DNA of 64,000 nucleotides from Acinetobacter calcoaceticus (GTDB lineage Bacteria > Pseudomonadota > Gammaproteobacteria > Pseudomonadales > Moraxellaceae), in assembly GCF_900520355.1 (NCBI RefSeq), contig NZ_LS999521.1, positions 3,534,001 through 3,598,000 on the forward strand, in the 5' to 3' direction. Below the pieces are notes generated by a model. That model saw only the letters and a list, made by a program, of their open reading frames with translations, was not told the origin of the DNA and did not search any database. This document shows, one piece after another, positions 1 through 8,243 of this stretch (position 1 is the first letter of the stretch; each line of letters begins with the position of its first letter). A program made the translations under genes and the position numbers.

Positions 1-8
1 ATAGTCAC

Positions 9-199
9 GACGGAGTCCTATCGGTATTCAATATCTATTCCGTCAGCTAATTATGTTACTTTTGTTTTGGCATGAGTAGCGAAGCTAAGCAAGGCCAAAA
101 CCAGTGATATTGAAGTGCGTACTAAGGTCAAAGTTATATTTGAACGTAAGCTACGCACTTCGTTTGTCTTGCACTCGAAGCAAACGATGTTTGCTTTTT
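9..199 (+). ncRNA. Candidate structured RNA: four successive inverted repeats ending in a terminator-like hairpin
   Basis: No convincing gene lies in this 267-base stretch left of corA, but it is densely structured. I see four successive inverted repeats: GACGGA 9-14 with TCCGTC 39-44; TTTTGGC 65-71 with GCCAAAA 94-100, enclosing TAGC-GAA-GCTA at 77-87; the 10-bp GAAGTGCGTA 112-121 with TACGCACTTC 152-161; and AAGCAAAC 178-185 with GTTTGCTT 189-196, followed by a T run to 199. The last is a plausible intrinsic terminator on the plus strand only. This suggests a small RNA or the end of a plus-strand transcript whose start lies outside the window. Boundaries and family are unknown. It could also be a dispersed repeat. 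Confidence 0.35.
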
Positions 200-267
200 C
201 TCGCTCAGGTTGTGGATGATCCTTAGCTCAAGCAAATTCGAAACAAATTTGAATAAAAATTGTAGAA

Positions 268-1479
268 CTATTTCAACCGAGTAATCTTCTCCAACTCCTT
301 AACAGTCTGCTTAATCGGCTCATATTCTAAAAACCAGAATAGATTCATACGATCTTGGCGATGTTGTTGCGCCAATAAATCAATAACACTTTTTTCGCCT
401 CGCCCAACCAAATGCTGTCGATAAAAATAGTACAACAACAAAATAGTGCTAATCAGCATAACCCCTAACATAATCCAGAAACCGATTGGTGATTTAAGCC
501 CGGGAATAAACTCAAAATTCATTCCATAAATACCGGTTAATAGGGTGAGAGGTGCGAAAACAGCAGTAATAATTGCAAGAATTCGCATGTTTTCATTGGT
601 TTGATTCGCAATAGCAGAAAAATGTAAATCAATTGCGGACTGAATTGCGCTACGTAACCGCAACGTATGTTTCTGAATCCGTTCAACATGGCTCATTAAA
701 TCATTTAAACGAACCAGTAAAATATCTTGAGAGTTACGGATGTGACCACCAACAACATGATGGTAATTTTCTACAATTTCATCCCGAAATTCTTGCAGGG
801 TTTCGATTTGTTCTTCGCATAAATTTTCGACCTGTTGAAAGGCCATATTTTCATGGAATAGCTGGTGCCACTGTTTAAAACGGCGATTACCCTGTAACAA
901 TTGTTGTTGCCAATGCTCGACTCTTCTCGTCAATGGCGAGCGGATATCGAGATAGCCATCGACCATACTATTTAAAAGACGTAACGATAAATCGACGGGT
1001 GAATTCGGTAATTTACGGGTTTTATTCTGTTCTTCTAAAGTTCTACATAAAATATTTTCTAGACGTTGAATATAGTTTTCAATCGACTTATTCCCCTGCT
1101 CGCGCACACTAATCAGTACATCAGGTGTCAAAATAAAACTAATAGGTGTCGTCGCTAAACCAAAAACACTATCTTGTGATTCTGCTTGTTTAATTTCATC
1201 GTCAGGTGTGACCAGTTTCTTAAAAATTAATAGGTCATATTCTTCAAGCGTGTCAAATGCACAGGGATGTTCAATATTGGCAATATCCCGCATATGGAAC
1301 TCATTGATAACCACACCTGAAAGATTTTGAATCTCTTGTTGCCATTCTTCGTTATGGTTAACCACATCCGTTCTGACACTATCAATCCAGAAAAACTCCA
1401 GAACATGTTCACTATGCTGTTCACGGCTTAAAAAGACATAGCCGTCGCTTTGATGGCGATAAAAGTAATAAACCTGCAT
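268..1479 (-). CDS. corA: CorA-family divalent metal ion transporter
   Basis: Predicted inner-membrane channel/transporter of the CorA metal ion family (Mg2+, possibly Co2+, Ni2+ or Zn2+). The 403-residue protein has a long, charged, largely helical cytoplasmic N-terminal domain. Two C-terminal membrane segments follow, at roughly 297-318 and 331-353. The family signature GMN is at residues 319-321 at the end of the first segment, as expected for the pore mouth. A positively charged tail follows the second segment. Family members form pentamers. It is a single gene with its own ATG and no partners. The pnp terminator separates it from pnp upstream. Substrate (Mg versus Zn, ZntB-like) cannot be decided from sequence alone. 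Confidence 0.85.
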   Translation of the reverse strand: MQVYYFYRHQSDGYVFLSREQHSEHVLEFFWIDSVRTDVVNHNEEWQQEIQNLSGVVINEFHMRDIANIEHPCAFDTLEEYDLLIFKKLVTPDDEIKQAESQDSVFGLATTPISFILTPDVLISVREQGNKSIENYIQRLENILCRTLEEQNKTRKLPNSPVDLSLRLLNSMVDGYLDIRSPLTRRVEHWQQQLLQGNRRFKQWHQLFHENMAFQQVENLCEEQIETLQEFRDEIVENYHHVVGGHIRNSQDILLVRLNDLMSHVERIQKHTLRLRSAIQSAIDLHFSAIANQTNENMRILAIITAVFAPLTLLTGIYGMNFEFIPGLKSPIGFWIMLGVMLISTILLLYYFYRQHLVGRGEKSVIDLLAQQHRQDRMNLFWFLEYEPIKQTVKELEKITRLK

Positions 1480-1518
1480 ACCACAACGATCTGTTTTGTA
1501 TTACTTGCATCATGCCAT

Positions 1519-1549
1519 AAAAAAAGTCCGCATCAAGCGGACTTTTTCA
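1519..1549 (-). terminator. Intrinsic terminator of pnp
   Basis: GTCCGC (1526-1531), a 5-nt loop, then GCGGAC (1537-1542). A tracts on the left and T tracts on the right extend the stem and give a U run on either strand. It sits between the pnp stop codon and the corA start, so on the minus strand it ends the rpsO-pnp transcript. Confidence 0.85.
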
Positions 1550-1563
1550 TGTCACTAGAACAA

Positions 1564-3657
1564 TTATGCTTGTTCAATATCTTTCATAGTCAATTTAATA
1601 CGACCACGATTATCAACATCAGCAACTTGTACTTTCACTTCCTGACCTTCTGTAAGAACATCAGTTACATTCGCAATACGTTCATTTGAAATTTGTGAAA
1701 TGTGAAGAAGACCATCAGTACCCGGCATGATATTTACAAACGCACCGAATTCTACAATACGGATTACTTTACCATCATAGATTTTGCCTGGTTCAACTTC
1801 AGCAGTAAGTGCTTGAATTTTTGCAATCGCAGCACGAGCAGCAGCTTTAGTTTCACCAAATACACGAACTGTACCATTGTCTTCGATATCAATCGCAGCC
1901 TTGGTCTCTTCTGTAATGGCACGAATCGTTGCTCCACCTTTACCAATAACATCACGGATCTTGTCTGGATTGATGTTAATGACTTCAAATGTCGGTGCAT
2001 GAGCACTGATTTCAGGACGAGCACGTGAAATGACTTTATTCATTTCATTAAGGATGTGCATACGACCAGCAAATGCTTGGTTTAATGCAGCTTCCATAAT
2101 TTCTTCAGTAATACCTTCAATCTTGATGTCCATTTGAAGTGCAGTAATACCGTTTGCAGAACCTGCTACTTTAAAGTCCATATCACCTAAGTGATCTTCA
2201 TCACCTAAGATGTCAGAAAGTACTGCAAAACGCTCACCTTCTTTCACTAAGCCCATTGCGATACCAGCAACTGGTGCTTTAAGTGGAACACCTGCATCCA
2301 TAAGTGATAATGACGCACCACATACAGAAGCCATTGAAGATGAACCGTTAGATTCAGTAATGTCAGATACAATACGAATAACATACGGGAAGCGGTCAGC
2401 AGCAGGAAGAACTGCTTGAACACCACGACGTGCTAAACGACCATGACCGATTTCACGACGCTTAGGACCAGATTCACGACCTGTTTCACCTACAGAATAT
2501 GCAGGGAAGTTGTAGTGCAACATGAAGTTGTCAGTTTTCGTACCTGACAATGTATCAACCATCAATGCATCACGAGTATTACCCAAAGTCGTTGTTACTA
2601 ATGCCTGAGTTTCACCACGTGTAAATAATGCAGAACCGTGAGCACGGTCTAATACACCAACTTGAACGTCGATACCACGAACAGTTTTAGTATCACGACC
2701 ATCAATACGTGGTTTACCTGACAAGATGTTGTCACGTACTGTACGGTATTTAAGGTCTTCAAATAATTCGTTTACTTCGTCAGCAATACCAGTTTCGTCA
2801 TTTTCAGGAACGAACTGAGCTACAGCTTCTGCATAAAGTGCATCAAGTGCTGCATAACGATCTTGTTTAACCGCAATCGTATATGCTTCAGAAATTTTAG
2901 CTTCGAAAGCTGCTTTTAATTGCTCAAGAAGAGCTTCGTTTTTGCTTGGAGCAACCCAAGTTGATTCAACTGCACCAGCAGCAGCAGCAAATTCTTTAAT
3001 TGCTTGAACAGCAATTTGCATTTCGTCATGACCGAAAAGTACAGCACCTAACATTTGGTCTTCTGAAAGTTCTTTCGCTTCAGATTCAACCATTAGTACC
3101 GCAGATTCAGTACCCGCAACAACAAGGTCAAGGTCACTTTCTTTCAATTGTTCGTGGGTTGGGTTAAGAATATATTCGCCGTTGATTAAACCAACACGTG
3201 CGCCTGCAATTGGACCACGGAATGGAACACTTGCAATTGACATTGCAGCTGAAGCACCGATCATTGCAGCAATGTCAGCATCCATAGTTTTGTCAGAGGA
3301 AACAACAGTTGCTGTTACTTGGATTTCGTTATAGAAACCTTCTGGGAACAATGGACGAATTGGACGGTCAATAAGACGTGAAATTAAAGTTTCAGCTTCA
3401 GACTGACGACCTTCACGTTTACCATAACCACCTGGGATACGACCCGCAGCATATTGTTTTTCTTGATAGTTAACTGTTAAGGGGAAGAAGTCCTGACCCG
3501 CTTTTGCTTTAGGTTGAGCAACAACTGCAACTAAAACAGTTACGCCACCCATTGTAACTAAAACTGTATTTGCTTGACGTGCAACACGACCTGTTTCTAA
3601 AACAACAGTGTGTTGACCATATTGGAATTCTTTACGAACGATATTAAACATTGACAT
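1564..3657 (-). CDS. pnp: Polynucleotide phosphorylase (PNPase)
   Basis: 3'-to-5' phosphorolytic exoribonuclease that degrades mRNA to nucleoside diphosphates. In other bacteria it is part of the RNA degradosome. The 697-residue length is standard. The order is two RNase PH-like domains (about 10-230 and 310-540) around an all-helical linker, a KH domain near 550-610 with the GXXG loop in IGKGGATI, and a C-terminal S1 domain near 620-690 ([23 protein letters not shown]). The gene follows rpsO on the same strand with a 254-bp gap containing a leaky hairpin, the usual rpsO-pnp arrangement. The track start ATG is used. A second in-frame ATG two codons later is possible. Confidence 0.97.
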   Translation of the reverse strand: MSMFNIVRKEFQYGQHTVVLETGRVARQANTVLVTMGGVTVLVAVVAQPKAKAGQDFFPLTVNYQEKQYAAGRIPGGYGKREGRQSEAETLISRLIDRPIRPLFPEGFYNEIQVTATVVSSDKTMDADIAAMIGASAAMSIASVPFRGPIAGARVGLINGEYILNPTHEQLKESDLDLVVAGTESAVLMVESEAKELSEDQMLGAVLFGHDEMQIAVQAIKEFAAAAGAVESTWVAPSKNEALLEQLKAAFEAKISEAYTIAVKQDRYAALDALYAEAVAQFVPENDETGIADEVNELFEDLKYRTVRDNILSGKPRIDGRDTKTVRGIDVQVGVLDRAHGSALFTRGETQALVTTTLGNTRDALMVDTLSGTKTDNFMLHYNFPAYSVGETGRESGPKRREIGHGRLARRGVQAVLPAADRFPYVIRIVSDITESNGSSSMASVCGASLSLMDAGVPLKAPVAGIAMGLVKEGERFAVLSDILGDEDHLGDMDFKVAGSANGITALQMDIKIEGITEEIMEAALNQAFAGRMHILNEMNKVISRARPEISAHAPTFEVININPDKIRDVIGKGGATIRAITEETKAAIDIEDNGTVRVFGETKAAARAAIAKIQALTAEVEPGKIYDGKVIRIVEFGAFVNIMPGTDGLLHISQISNERIANVTDVLTEGQEVKVQVADVDNRGRIKLTMKDIEQA

Positions 3658-3791
3658 GTATTGTATTTTCCTAATTTTATTCTAGTGAGACCCCTAAGGT
3701 TTGGCATTCAGACTACAACTATTGGTAGATAAATGACAAAGCTTAGAAGCCATCACACTAGGGCAAAAATTTTAAATAATATTAAACGCAA

Positions 3792-3817
3792 AGAAGGAGC
3801 GCACAAGCGCCCCTTCT
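3792..3817 (-). terminator. Hairpin between rpsO and pnp (leaky terminator or processing site)
   Basis: AGAAGG-A-GCGC (3792-3802) pairs with GCGC-C-CCTTCT (3807-3817) around an ACAA loop, with one A/C mismatch. On the minus strand it lies about 95 bases after the rpsO stop. The following T tract is poor, so some readthrough into pnp is expected. In E. coli the same gap holds the rpsO terminator and the RNase cleavage sites used in pnp autoregulation. The functional parallel is inference. Confidence 0.6.
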
Positions 3818-3911
3818 CTAAACATCACTTAACCTAAAATTAAGTGAAACTCTCTTTTCAGCGATAAAGCATTGCGACATGCGAAATAGCGAAAACAAAG
3901 TAAAAATCGAA

Positions 3912-4181
3912 TTAACGACGTAAACCTAAAGCACCGATCAATGCAACGTAACGACCGTGGTCTTTACCATTTAAATAGTCAAGCAATTTACGACGTTGGT
4001 TAACCATACGAATCAAACCACGACGGCTATGATGGTCGTGTTTGTGAGCTTTAAAGTGGCCTTGTAAATCATTGATTTGAGCACTTAATAAAGCTACTTG
4101 TACTTCTGGTGAACCAGTGTCGTTTTCAGCGCGAGCAAATTTAGCAATGATCTCTGCGCGGTCTGCATTAGTTAAAGCCAT
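3912..4181 (-). CDS. rpsO: 30S ribosomal protein S15
   Basis: Primary 16S rRNA-binding protein of the small subunit. The 89 residues match the family length exactly. Conserved features are visible: the [14 protein letters not shown] segment (residues about 22-35), the HHSRRGL segment that contacts 16S rRNA, and LLDYL near the C-terminus. It is transcribed on the minus strand just ahead of pnp. A good sigma-70-type promoter lies upstream at 4268-4296. A CGGAGAAATCG-like Shine-Dalgarno stretch precedes the ATG. Confidence 0.98.
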   Translation of the reverse strand: MALTNADRAEIIAKFARAENDTGSPEVQVALLSAQINDLQGHFKAHKHDHHSRRGLIRMVNQRRKLLDYLNGKDHGRYVALIGALGLRR

Positions 4182-4267
4182 TCGATTTCTCCGAGATGCT
4201 TAAAAAAGTAAACGATATGAATCAGTTGAGGCAACTGACTGCCGTGCATCACTACAGCAAGTTGTCT

Positions 4268-4296
4268 ATTTTAAGGTATCTATAGGTGGATTGCAA
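4268..4296 (-). promoter_or_regulatory. Predicted sigma-70 promoter of rpsO-pnp
   Basis: Read on the minus strand, TTGCAA (4291-4296) and TAAAAT (4268-4273) are separated by exactly 17 bases. They lie about 90 bp upstream of the rpsO ATG. The -35 and -10 elements each match consensus at four or five positions. Confidence 0.7.
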
Positions 4297-4391
4297 AATA
4301 GTTTTCAGTAACTTGTCATTTTAGACACTGACATGGGCATATTAACCCTGCACACTAGCTTTGAATAAAAAGAAAGAAGCGCGAGGGACGT

Positions 4392-5690
4392 GTGAAAATT
4401 TTTTCAACCAACACTTGTCCAGTTCCGGACAATATTGAGCAAGTTATTCGTCGTCAAGATGAAGTTGCTGCTGAACAAGGTGGAATGACTGAACGCCAGA
4501 TTCAAAAAATCTGGAACAGTGTAGAAGCACTATATAAAACTGGAAATTATCCACTCATTACCTTCTGCCTACGCAGACAAGGTAAAATTTTGCTAAACAG
4601 AAGCATTGGATATGCCCAAGGGAACTCTCCAGCAGGACTACAAGAGAATGCCTTGATTGCAACTCCAGATACGCCCGTTTGCCTGTTTTCAGCATCAAAA
4701 ATGATCACCGCCATGCTAATTCATCTATTAGATGAAAAAGGCGAAATCAATTTGCTTGATCCTGTGAGCTACTATATTCCTGAATATGGTGTTAACGGTA
4801 AGCGCCGTGCAACCATCTTTCATTTATTAGCACACCGTGGCGGCATTCCCTATATTGATGGCGATGTCACGCCCGAACTATTATTTGATAAAGATGAAAT
4901 TTTAAAACGTTTATATGCAGCCAAACCAGTGTCTCCTGCTGGTAATCATCTTGCCTATCATGCTGTTACGGCAGGTTATATTTTAGGAGAAGTGATTGAA
5001 CGGGTAACTGGGCAAGATTTACGTGAATTTGTGCATCAAACTATCGAAAAACCGATGGGAATGCCTTATTTCAATTATGGTTTAAAACCAGAATACCGCT
5101 CAGAGGTTGCTTTAAACTGTGCAACGGGTCTACACCCTCGCCTTGGTACCGATCACTACCTGAACCATGTATTAGGTGGGGGGTTGCAACTTGCAGTTGA
5201 TGTCACTAACGACAACCGTTTCATGGACACAATTTGCCCTGCCGGAAATATCTATACCAGCGCAGAACAAGCTGGACGCTTCTTTGAAATGCTTTTAAGT
5301 GGAGGAAGCTATGGCGGTCAGCAAATTTTCAGTGAGAAAACGATTTTCAGGGCAACACTGCCGACCACAGGCGTTAACATTGATCGTACTTTATTAATTC
5401 CAATGCGCTATGCCTTAGGACCAATGTTAGGTAGTAACCCTGTAGGTCTTTTTGGTCCAATGACGGGACAAGCTTTTGGACATTTAGGGTTTTCCAATAT
5501 TTTATGTTGGGCCGACCCTGAAAGAGATATTAGTGTGTCTTTGTTAACAACGGGCAAATCTGTAGTGGGAACACATCTCCCTGCTTTAGCCAACGTGCTT
5601 TATCAGATTTCAACGCAATGTCCCCGCATCCCTAGAGATCAACGCCGATCTTTGTTTGGTAGTGACTCTCATGAAACTAACTTAGTGTAA
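4392..5690 (+). CDS. Serine hydrolase of the beta-lactamase/family VIII esterase type
   Basis: Predicted serine esterase or hydrolase with the class C beta-lactamase fold (Pfam Beta-lactamase, EstB-like). The SxxK nucleophile motif is SASK at residues 100-103. The second motif, YxN in lactamases, is here Tyr189-His-Ala, as in many family VIII esterases. The third is His364-Leu-Gly366, replacing the lactamase KTG. No signal peptide is evident, so it is probably cytoplasmic and more likely a carboxylesterase than a drug-hydrolysing lactamase. The start is GTG with a GCGAGGGACG Shine-Dalgarno. It is monocistronic and ends in a strong terminator. Physiological substrate unknown. Confidence 0.85.
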   Translation: MKIFSTNTCPVPDNIEQVIRRQDEVAAEQGGMTERQIQKIWNSVEALYKTGNYPLITFCLRRQGKILLNRSIGYAQGNSPAGLQENALIATPDTPVCLFSASKMITAMLIHLLDEKGEINLLDPVSYYIPEYGVNGKRRATIFHLLAHRGGIPYIDGDVTPELLFDKDEILKRLYAAKPVSPAGNHLAYHAVTAGYILGEVIERVTGQDLREFVHQTIEKPMGMPYFNYGLKPEYRSEVALNCATGLHPRLGTDHYLNHVLGGGLQLAVDVTNDNRFMDTICPAGNIYTSAEQAGRFFEMLLSGGSYGGQQIFSEKTIFRATLPTTGVNIDRTLLIPMRYALGPMLGSNPVGLFGPMTGQAFGHLGFSNILCWADPERDISVSLLTTGKSVVGTHLPALANVLYQISTQCPRIPRDQRRSLFGSDSHETNLV

Positions 5691-5700
5691 AAGCAAATAA

Positions 5701-5730
5701 AAAACCCAAGCATTTCTGCTTGGGTTTTTT
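5701..5730 (+). terminator. Intrinsic terminator of the family VIII esterase gene
   Basis: A perfect 12-bp stem, AAAACCCAAGCA (5701-5712) with TGCTTGGGTTTT (5717-5728), has a 4-nt loop and runs into a T tract. It starts 10 bases after the stop codon. Confidence 0.93.
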
Positions 5731-5913
5731 GCGCTGTAGTTTTTGTTTATCGTGTTATTTCTGTTTTTATTATCGTTGGTGAGATGCTAGTCACATCCTT
5801 CTTGTTGTTTTAACTCACTTCCGTTGTTTTTGTTTCTATTTCCTTATGTGATGTATTGTGACACATCCAATTATGAAGAAAAGTAGTATTTTTCTTATCA
5901 TCATGTAAGCGAA

Positions 5914-5977
5914 AACGTACAGGTCTGTCTAATATTTGGCAAATAACCATTTTTAACCTTTAACGTACAGTTCTGTA
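5914..5977. promoter_or_regulatory. Pair of palindromic operator-like sites without an adjacent target gene
   Basis: Two copies of an AACGTACAG-N-TCTGT-like element lie 48 bp apart centre to centre. The first is ACAG-GT-CTGT (5919-5928); the second is TACAG-TT-CTGTA (5966-5977). Both are preceded by AACGT. Short ACAG-NN-CTGT dyads are the kind of site bound by TetR-type dimers. No open reading frame starts nearby: the only ATG after an AGGAAAA stretch, at about 6008, runs three codons and stops. The flanking genes both end facing this gap. See findings. Confidence 0.4.
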
Positions 5978-6134
5978 TAACATATAACTTAACAATTCAC
6001 AGGAAAAATGGCTGTTTAAAAATCATATTATAGATAAATATATTGATATAAATTTTATAAAGAAATCACACTAAATAGGCGCTTGAACCCGAATTTTTCC
6101 GATAGGTTTTTAGAAGTAAATAAAATCGAGAATA
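5978..6134. other. Gene-free AT-rich spacer
   Basis: Part of the 693-bp gap between the convergent esterase gene and recD. I see no open reading frame of useful size, repeat or hairpin here beyond the operator-like pair to its left and the terminator to its right. Confidence 0.5.
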
Positions 6135-6173
6135 TAAAAAAGCCCTGTAGTCTCTCCCAAAACTACAAGGCTT
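6135..6173 (-). terminator. Strong minus-strand intrinsic terminator 210 bp beyond recD
   Basis: On the minus strand AAGCC-T-TGTAGT pairs with ACTACA-G-GGCTT (6140-6151 with 6062-6073 numbering on the plus strand corresponding to 6140-6151 and 6162-6173). There is one mismatch and a 10-nt loop, and a T run follows. It could end the long recCBD transcript, or a separate small RNA encoded in the 210 bases between it and the recD stop. Confidence 0.85.
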
Positions 6174-6342
6174 AGCGGCTGTAAGTTTCCTCTTTATACA
6201 CCTACTTCATTGTAAGTTCGCAGTCTCTCGACTTAAGTTATTATTATTGTGCGATTTTGCCCGACATTCCTTGCCAAGCTCGTTGTGCGTTTATAATCTC
6301 AAAAACGTGGGGTGTACTCTAGCAGCAAATATCTCGAATCTA
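6174..6342 (-). ncRNA. Candidate small RNA or structured 3' UTR downstream of recD
   Basis: About 170-210 bases without a reading frame separate the recD stop from the terminator at 6135-6173. The stretch is less AT-rich than the neighbouring spacer. On the minus strand an AGCTTGGC segment (about 6273-6280) can pair over a long range with GCTAAGC (about 6170-6177) just before the terminator, giving a closed-stem outline. A TATAAA-like -10 is seen near 6290. I do not recognise 6S, tmRNA, RNase P or SRP RNA in it. It may simply be a recD 3' UTR. Confidence 0.3.
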
Positions 6343-6383
6343 TGTAAGCTTTTTCTTACAAGGGTAAAAATATTAAGTTTGAC

Positions 6384-8147
6384 TTAACGAACTAACCGAT
6401 TAACTTTCTGAACTAAACCACTTTTTCGTGTAGTACGCACTGTAAATGCCTGAACTAAAGCTTCTGGATGAACTAAAAGACTGACTACTTTTTTAGCGCG
6501 TGTAATCGCAGTGTAAATAAGCTCTTGGCTTAATAAATTCTTTGCAGCCTGATCCAGAACGACAGCAGTATGTGTAAATTCAGACCCTTGCGACTTATGA
6601 ATCGTTAAAGCGAATGCACTTTGGATACTTTTAGGTAGTCGGTTTGCCGCTACCCATTTATTTAAACTTGGAAAATATACTTCAAATTGCTGTGGCTGGG
6701 TTCTATGCTCAAAACACAGACCAATATCTCCATTTGAAATACCAAGCTGATAGTCGTTATAAGTTATCATCACCGGACGACCCACATACCACCCTCCCAC
6801 AGTCACTATTGAAAGTTGCTGCTGCAACCAGCGCTGCGCATATTGGTTTAACTGCTGTAATCCAAATGGACCATGACGGACCGCGGTTAAAATGCGGTAG
6901 TCATCAAATGCTTTTACTACGTTTTGAACCTGTTCAATCGAGCGTTCTTCTTTTAAATAATTTTTTAGGCTCTTTACATATCCTTGGAAACCTAGCATGA
7001 GCTTCTGATAATAAATTTCGACTTCTGCATGATTCCCTTCAGGTAAATACTCAAGCTGAACCACATCTGGCATTTCATTTTGTAAAACAATAGGCTTTAA
7101 CTCAGAAACCTGAACAATATCAATTTCAAACTGCTGCAAAACCACTTCATGATTTTGTTGATAGGTTTGTGCCTGAATAAATTTAGCAACTTGCCCAATC
7201 AACGCCCCTTCAGCAAAACGGCGACTGGTTTGTAATTGTACTCTGTTGTCGGTTAGTGCCTGTATTTGTTGCAAATCAGCCAGTACAGCACCTACATCGA
7301 CGGAAGCAAGCTGATTTGCATCGCCTAATAAAATAATTCGACAAGACTCTGGCACAGCCTCAAATAGAAGTGTTGCCAGATTTAAATCCAGCATGGAAGC
7401 TTCATCCACCACAATCACATCGTAAGGAAGCGGTTGCTTTTGATGAAAGCGAGGAATCTGCCCATGCCCCATTCCCAATAAACGATGAATCGTTTGCGTT
7501 CCCTGATTTCTGAGCTCTTCACTCATTAATCCGGACTCAAGCAATTTAGGGTCGTTAAATGAGTTTTGTAGCGCTTCTTGCATGCGCTGTGCCGCTTTAC
7601 CTGTTGGAGCAGCCATCGCAACACGTATATGTGGGATCGCCTGCCCAAGCACAGCAATAATACGTGCCAGTGTATAAGTCTTACCTGTACCTGGCCCACC
7701 CGTAATAATACACAGGCTCTGCCGGGCAACCATTTGTAAAGCTGCCTGCTGATGCGGGTCTGTAAGTAGGCTTATATAGTCTTCGCAAGATACTGGTTGA
7801 ATTAATTGTTGCTTTAATCGACAAATTTGTTCTGCAAGGCGTTGCTCTAAGTGCCAATATCGGTATAATGCCAACCCCTGCTCATCGTAGACGCATGGTG
7901 CAACTTTTGAAGTCGCTTGATCGGCTGATATAGCAAGTTGACCAAGTGCTGCAATTTGCTCTGGGCTGACATCGATACAGCTATCGCCTTGTAAGCTCGC
8001 TTCAATAAGCTGCTGCAAATAAGAAGTGGCTTCTGGCACTTGTGATTGCTCAGTAAATGGAGCCTGATTTAAGAAGTTACTCCACGTTGTTAACCAGCTT
8101 AAATCGGCTTGTTCAGGGCTATTTAAATTGTCCACACACTTATCCAC
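6384..8147 (-). CDS. recD: Exodeoxyribonuclease V subunit alpha (RecD helicase)
   Basis: 5'-to-3' superfamily 1B helicase subunit of RecBCD, which processes double-strand breaks and degrades foreign linear DNA. The 587-residue protein shows an N-terminal helical region and Walker A GGPGTGKT at residues 150-157. A Walker B-type VVDEASMLDL lies near 245-255, and the C-terminal motif TIHKSQGSEFTH lies near 525. It follows recB on the minus strand with a 96-bp gap, whereas recC-recB are only 3 bp apart. The start is GTG (8145-8147), directly after an in-frame stop, and lies inside a 12-bp periodic array of DnaA-box-like sequences. The N-terminal residues are therefore encoded by the repeat. A slightly later GTG is possible. 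Confidence 0.95.
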   Translation of the reverse strand: MDKCVDNLNSPEQADLSWLTTWSNFLNQAPFTEQSQVPEATSYLQQLIEASLQGDSCIDVSPEQIAALGQLAISADQATSKVAPCVYDEQGLALYRYWHLEQRLAEQICRLKQQLIQPVSCEDYISLLTDPHQQAALQMVARQSLCIITGGPGTGKTYTLARIIAVLGQAIPHIRVAMAAPTGKAAQRMQEALQNSFNDPKLLESGLMSEELRNQGTQTIHRLLGMGHGQIPRFHQKQPLPYDVIVVDEASMLDLNLATLLFEAVPESCRIILLGDANQLASVDVGAVLADLQQIQALTDNRVQLQTSRRFAEGALIGQVAKFIQAQTYQQNHEVVLQQFEIDIVQVSELKPIVLQNEMPDVVQLEYLPEGNHAEVEIYYQKLMLGFQGYVKSLKNYLKEERSIEQVQNVVKAFDDYRILTAVRHGPFGLQQLNQYAQRWLQQQLSIVTVGGWYVGRPVMITYNDYQLGISNGDIGLCFEHRTQPQQFEVYFPSLNKWVAANRLPKSIQSAFALTIHKSQGSEFTHTAVVLDQAAKNLLSQELIYTAITRAKKVVSLLVHPEALVQAFTVRTTRKSGLVQKVNRLVR

Positions 8148-8196
8148 CTAGTTTTCCACACGCTTGTCCACATGGTTGTAGACAGGTTTATCCACA
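8128..8196 (+). repeat. Six DnaA-box-like 9-mers in exact 12-bp register (predicted DnaA-binding array)
   Basis: On the plus strand, 9-mers begin at 8128, 8140, 8152, 8164, 8176 and 8188, every 12 bp: TTGTCCACA, TTATCCACC, TTTTCCACA, TTGTCCACA, TTGTAGACA (degenerate) and TTATCCACA. The last is the perfect DnaA-box consensus. All share one orientation. The array spans the recB-recD gap and the first codons of recD. An AT-rich stretch (about 8199-8243) borders the consensus end. DnaA boxes next to AT-rich DNA are the layout of bacterial replication origins and of DnaA-regulated or DnaA-titrating loci. Function here is inference. Confidence 0.75.
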
Positions 8197-8198
8197 TG

Positions 8199-8243
8199 CC
8201 AAATATTTGTTAATATTAAAATTACATACTTTATCAGCATTTT
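8199..8243. other. AT-rich segment beside the DnaA-box array
   Basis: About 45 bases, nearly all A and T, including AAATATTTGTTAATATTAAA. They lie between the consensus DnaA box at 8188-8196 and the recB stop. It resembles an unwinding element in position and composition, but any intergenic AT-rich DNA would look similar. Confidence 0.4.

Noticed and set aside
633..878. Short plus-strand frame inside corA
   Set aside because: Antisense shadow of a well-supported gene, no start signal and no family features. The same holds for other frames opposite recB, recC, infB, nusA, pilC and uvrC.
1450..2028. Two plus-strand frames opposite pnp and its terminator
   Set aside because: They cross the pnp terminator or lie antisense to conserved PNPase coding sequence.
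6135..6383. 6S RNA, tmRNA or RNase P RNA downstream of recD
   Set aside because: None of the hallmark conserved segments of these RNAs is present; only a terminator and a weak long-range stem are seen.
8128..8243. Array of DnaA boxes plus AT-rich DNA as the chromosomal origin oriC
   Set aside because: No dnaA, dnaN, rpmH or gidA gene lies in the window, and the boxes lie inside an operon. A regulatory or titration locus fits better.
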